Source of the DNA: Sphingobium sp.
GTDB taxonomy: Bacteria > Pseudomonadota > Alphaproteobacteria > Sphingomonadales > Sphingomonadaceae
NCBI GenBank assembly: GCA_009360885.1
Contig: SPEL01000003.1
Location: 248,001-312,000, forward strand
Direction: 5' to 3'
Length of the DNA: 64,000 bases
Positions 61,243 through 64,000 of the stretch are shown here, piece by piece (the first letter of the stretch is position 1; every line of letters starts with the position of its first letter). The notes beneath the pieces are model-generated. The model had not been told where the DNA came from. It ran no database searches and saw only the letters and a list, made by a program, of their open reading frames with translations. A program made the position numbers and the translations under genes.

Positions 61243-61292
61243 ATTAGCATTATTGCTAATTTAATATTGCAAATATTAGCATTATTGCTATT
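61243..61292 (+). promoter_or_regulatory. Second operator region: two sites after CI
   Basis: ATTAGCATTATTGCTAAT (61243-61260), identical to the best site upstream of CI, and ATTAGCATTATTGCTATT (61275-61292), one base off. Centres are 32 bp apart. They precede the rightward operon starting at 61325, so CI should control it in the manner of lambda OL/PL. Confidence 0.8.
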
Positions 61293-61324
61293 CCTTCCTC
61301 CCATCAACCCGATGGGAGGATTAC

Positions 61325-61747
61325 ATGCTTTCAACTGCTACCACCTTTCCCCATGCAGGCAGCACGGCCCTGCTGGATGATCGTTTTTGGCGCATCCTGC
61401 GCACCAATGCTGATGGCACCGCCACCATTTATGATGCGGATACCAAGGCCAGCGGCACCCGCACGGTTCCCCTTGCCGACCTGACCGACCCGGAAAGCCC
61501 ACAGGCCCGCCACCCGGACGCACCGCTTGCCGTGCGCCTCGCGCTGGCCTTTCGGGAAATGGATGCTGTCCCCAACGCCATGTTGATGGACCGCGCGCAA
61601 ATCATCATCGCGCAACATAACATCCCCATGCGCGCCAGCCCGAAATATCTGGGCCATATCATGCGGGCGCTTGGCTGGCGTTTTTGCCGCCGCTCACGCG
61701 GGCAATCCGTCTGGCTGCGCAAGGCCACCCAGCAGGAGGCCGCGTGA
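61325..61747 (+). CDS. Unknown early protein, rightward operon
   Basis: 140 aa. FWRILRTNADGTATIYDAD and TRTVPLADLTDPESPQ form a small beta-rich start. PKYLGHIMRALGWRFCRRSR plus SVWLRK resembles a winged helix. GGGAGG lies before the ATG. First gene under the two operators. Function unknown. Confidence 0.7.
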   Translation: MLSTATTFPHAGSTALLDDRFWRILRTNADGTATIYDADTKASGTRTVPLADLTDPESPQARHPDAPLAVRLALAFREMDAVPNAMLMDRAQIIIAQHNIPMRASPKYLGHIMRALGWRFCRRSRGQSVWLRKATQQEAA

Positions 61748-62097
61748 TGGCAAACATCCGTGACCGTATGAAAATTGTGCCTTGGGTCCGGCAATGCGCC
61801 GGTGATTGGAGAGCCGAAAACGACTTCGCGCCATACGTCACCTATACCGGCATTGGCCCGACCGACAGTGACAAGCTGGTCGCTCTGGCTATCTCCACCG
61901 AACATGATGGTGGCAGCGAATTTGAGGACAATATCAAACTGCTGACCGCCGCCCCGCAAATGCGCGCGGCATTAATTGATCTTCGTCGCCGCTTCCTCAA
62001 TGCCGTCATTCACAGCGGGACCGATCCCGACTTGGCTTTGGAAGCAGTAAAACCAGCAACCGATGCCATAATCGCAGCGGGAGGCGAATTGTTATGA
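61747..62097 (+). CDS. Unknown early protein
   Basis: 116 aa. Starts MANIRDRMKIVPWVRQCAGD, ends AIIAAGGELL; the middle TAAPQMRAALIDLRRRFLN is like small phage proteins of unknown role. Its ATG shares a base with the previous stop (TGATG). Confidence 0.65.
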   Translation: MANIRDRMKIVPWVRQCAGDWRAENDFAPYVTYTGIGPTDSDKLVALAISTEHDGGSEFEDNIKLLTAAPQMRAALIDLRRRFLNAVIHSGTDPDLALEAVKPATDAIIAAGGELL

Positions 62098-62357
62098 CCC
62101 CTCCCACCAACAAGCTACCAGACATGGCAGACCTCACCGCCCGCCTTGGCGAAGCGATGGAGCGCGCAGACAGGGCGGCGAAGGATGCCCGCCGCACGGC
62201 AATGGCGGAAACCAATGCCATCAACGCCCTCAACGCTGCGCAAGATGCTTTTGACGCTGGCGTACGCAGTTGCCGCGAGAAGCCGCACGACCGCACCAAC
62301 TGGGCGGGCCGCACCCGCGTAGTAATGATGGAGGCCAGTGATGCGCCATCGCACTGA
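62094..62357 (+). CDS. Unknown early protein, helical
   Basis: 87 aa, almost all helix (RLGEAMERADRAAKDARRTA, ETNAINALNAAQDAFDAG), probably coiled-coil. ATGA overlap with the preceding gene. Function unknown. Confidence 0.6.
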   Translation: MTPPTNKLPDMADLTARLGEAMERADRAAKDARRTAMAETNAINALNAAQDAFDAGVRSCREKPHDRTNWAGRTRVVMMEASDAPSH

Positions 62358-62511
62358 CACCATGGGCCGCCATTGGCAGGCTAAGGGCTGGGATAAGGCC
62401 TATGGCACCATCCCCGCCATTTTCGCGGGGCTTGGCGCACTGGGCATGGGGCTGTGGTCCGCCGCCATGCTGGTCAACTGGCTACTACCGCTGCCGGGCG
62501 GTGCAGCATGA
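62341..62511 (+). CDS. Small membrane protein, 56 aa
   Basis: ATG at 62341 inside the end of the previous gene. Basic N-terminus, one hydrophobic helix (IPAIFAGLGALGMGLWSAAM) continuing to NWLLPLPGGAA. Overlap arrangement and coupling support a real gene. Role unknown. Confidence 0.6.
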   Translation: MRHRTDTMGRHWQAKGWDKAYGTIPAIFAGLGALGMGLWSAAMLVNWLLPLPGGAA

Positions 62512-62642
62512 TGGACTATCGCGCCACCATCCGCCGCACACAGCCACAATCCACCCCGCGCGGGTGCGTCTGGGGGATCATCCTCACCGCGCCGATCTGG
62601 ATTGTCATCGCACTGGGCCTCGCCCTCCGGCTGTTCCTTTAA
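62508..62642 (+). CDS. Small membrane protein, 44 aa
   Basis: ATG at 62508 overlaps the previous stop (ATGATG). MMDYRATIRRTQPQSTPRG then one helix (WGIILTAPIWIVIALGLAL). Pairs with the 56-aa neighbour as two single-span proteins. Role unknown; a membrane function early in infection is conceivable. Confidence 0.6.
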   Translation: MMDYRATIRRTQPQSTPRGCVWGIILTAPIWIVIALGLALRLFL

Positions 62643-62665
62643 CCCAATTTTACGGAGGCATTACA

Positions 62666-63844
62666 ATGACCACCCCCGAAACGCCTGCCGTGGCGCAGGA
62701 GGATAGAGAAGCTGCTAAAGGGCTTTGCGAGGCATTAGGCGCTGCCATGTTTGAAGGTAATGGCGCAGCCATTCGGGAATCTCACTTCGCCCGACACCGC
62801 ATAGCCTCTGTCGAAGCCGCTACGGCTGATCTGACGAAACCATGGGCCGATTATCATGGCGACTTGCCGGATTATGACCACCCGTTGCGGTGCGTTTATG
62901 AGGCTGGCATCCAATATGCGGTGCGGTTGCTTGCGAAAACGATGGAAGTCACTGACTATGACGCTTGCGACGGAACGGAGGAGTTCGACGGCGATCTAGG
63001 CGGCACGATGCTTAATATCGTCTTGGCTGCACTGCCCAACGATCCGCACGGCGACGATATCTATCCCGAACAGCTGCATGAGATCGTTGCCGCCACGGCT
63101 GAGAAGGATGCAGAGATCGCGCGGTTGAAGGGGCAGTTGCGAACTGAACGCCTTAATCCTTGCCGCCACACACAACCAGATTTCGCGGGCGACTATGACC
63201 GGCCAGACCTTAGCGCATGGCAAGCGGACCAAAAAGAATATTTCAACCCGACAATTCTTAGTATTGTAGCCGAGTATGCGGAGTGGCGCGACCGCCAAGT
63301 AGAAACCGAACGCGAGCAACTCCGCGCCAAGCTGGATGGTGTGGTCAAGTGCATTGAGGATGAGGCTGCGATGAATATAGCGCGGTCGGAAACATGCTCT
63401 GATGACATGGTGGATGAATTTTGCGACCGCGCTCAATATTTCAAAGAGGCGGCGGACCGTGCCCGCGACTTCCTCGCCAGCCTTCCCGCCGAACCTGTAA
63501 GCAATCCTTACAAGTTGCCAGATGCGCCCCAATACCTCATCCGCAAGGGTGCTTATTATTACCGGCCCAATGCGCAGGGATATACGGCCAACAAGGCAGA
63601 GGCGGGCCGCTACTCGCTCGAAGAGGCGATAACCCACTCACACCCCAATGGCCCCGATGGACCACGAGACGGGATTTCTTACGAACCTGTGCAAGAATTG
63701 CACGAGTTGGCCGACAGCAATTTGCAAAAAGCGCAAAGTGCCGGACCAACCGCACCGACTTGCCCCATGTGCGATGACACTGGCACGAAAGATTATGCGC
63801 ACTTCGCCATGGAACCCTGCACATGCAAGGGGCCGGTCATATGA
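62666..63844 (+). CDS. Unknown phage protein with C-terminal cysteine motifs
   Basis: 392 aa from the ATG at 62666, chosen because GGAGG lies 7-8 nt upstream; the frame is open further left but that stretch overlaps two small genes. Acidic N-terminal half, a helical centre (EREQLRAKLDGVVKCIEDE), and a C-terminal CPMCDDTGTKDYAH...CTC segment that could hold zinc, similar to small DnaJ-type ends. Function unknown. Confidence 0.65.
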   Translation: MTTPETPAVAQEDREAAKGLCEALGAAMFEGNGAAIRESHFARHRIASVEAATADLTKPWADYHGDLPDYDHPLRCVYEAGIQYAVRLLAKTMEVTDYDACDGTEEFDGDLGGTMLNIVLAALPNDPHGDDIYPEQLHEIVAATAEKDAEIARLKGQLRTERLNPCRHTQPDFAGDYDRPDLSAWQADQKEYFNPTILSIVAEYAEWRDRQVETEREQLRAKLDGVVKCIEDEAAMNIARSETCSDDMVDEFCDRAQYFKEAADRARDFLASLPAEPVSNPYKLPDAPQYLIRKGAYYYRPNAQGYTANKAEAGRYSLEEAITHSHPNGPDGPRDGISYEPVQELHELADSNLQKAQSAGPTAPTCPMCDDTGTKDYAHFAMEPCTCKGPVI

Positions 63845-64000
63845 ACCGCCCCTGCCTTCATCATTCTTTCCGCGTCGAAATTCAGCGCCGCGCCATCGCA
63901 TGGGCGGGTATCGTTGCCGCGAAATCCGGCGATGACCGGCATCAAATGATGGCAAAGGCCATGGTCGATATCGGCCTGTGGCACCGCGTGGCGAACACGC
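63841..64000 (+). CDS. Unknown phage protein, cut by right edge
   Basis: ATG at 63841 overlaps the previous stop (ATGA). 53 codons visible: MNRPCLHHSFRVEIQRRAIA, then WAGIVAAKSGDDRHQMMAKA and onward without a stop. Continues the rightward operon. Function not readable. Confidence 0.55.
   Translation, partial: MNRPCLHHSFRVEIQRRAIAWAGIVAAKSGDDRHQMMAKAMVDIGLWHRVANT

Noticed and set aside
62402-62665. Upstream extension of the 392-aa gene
   Set aside because: It runs through two small coupled genes and lacks a ribosome-binding site; GGAGG supports the ATG at 62666.

Overview
The window is alphaproteobacterial chromosome, most likely of a sphingomonad (order Sphingomonadales). That call rests on the lepB-rnc-era order, a ScfR/RamB-type regulator, a GAAC-N7-GAAC SOS box of the alphaproteobacterial type and moderately high GC. 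The genus cannot be fixed from sequence alone. Bases 1 to about 21,450 are host housekeeping DNA. Bases from about 22,100 to the right edge are most of a lambda-type siphovirus prophage. Its right end, and presumably its integrase, lie outside the window.

Host part: bioB (cut by the left edge), an enoyl-CoA hydratase and a short-chain-acyl-CoA-responsive regulator with its operator repeats. Then come gor and pgi (leftward), a rightward lepB-rnc-era operon, an acyltransferase, topA, dprA and plsY. A conserved leftward cluster follows: circularly permuted ATP-grasp, alpha-E, transglutaminase-like and proteasome-type protease. A globin-coupled methyl-accepting chemotaxis protein closes the host part.

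Prophage part, left to right. (i) A rightward DNA-damage cassette: Y-family polymerase, zinc-ribbon protein and SRAP/YedK-type protein. A perfect SOS box touches its start codon. (ii) A strongly folded, apparently structured RNA region leading into a helix-turn-helix gene. (iii) The leftward late operon, listed here from its distal end: nested Rz/Rz1 spanins, SAR-type endolysin, holin, tail spike, tail tip and baseplate genes, tape measure, tail chaperone with a probable -1 frameshift, tail tube, head-tail joining proteins, decoration protein, fused ClpP-like protease/capsid, portal, gpW and terminase. A rightward 'moron' island (RHH protein, SWIM-BRCT protein, small AT-rich membrane protein) and a Rha gene interrupt the tail genes. 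(iv) A candidate cos region and a 12-copy iteron array (candidate replication origin). (v) A leftward early operon: D5-type helicase, GapR-like protein, CHC2/Toprim primase, SSB, a complete beta sliding clamp, a DNA methyltransferase and several small DNA-binding proteins ending at Cro. (vi) A divergent CI-like repressor flanked on both sides by copies of one operator. (vii) A second rightward early operon of unknown genes that runs off the right edge.

How it fits together: CI probably silences both the leftward replication operon (three sites) and the rightward operon (two sites). The replication genes suggest a phage that brings its own primase, SSB and clamp. The SOS-controlled left-end cassette adds translesion synthesis and abasic-site protection, and may be expressed from the prophage even without induction. 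The least explained elements are the folded RNA at 24,257-24,432, the SWIM-BRCT moron, and the phage-encoded clamp together with a Y-family polymerase that carries a clamp-binding-like motif.
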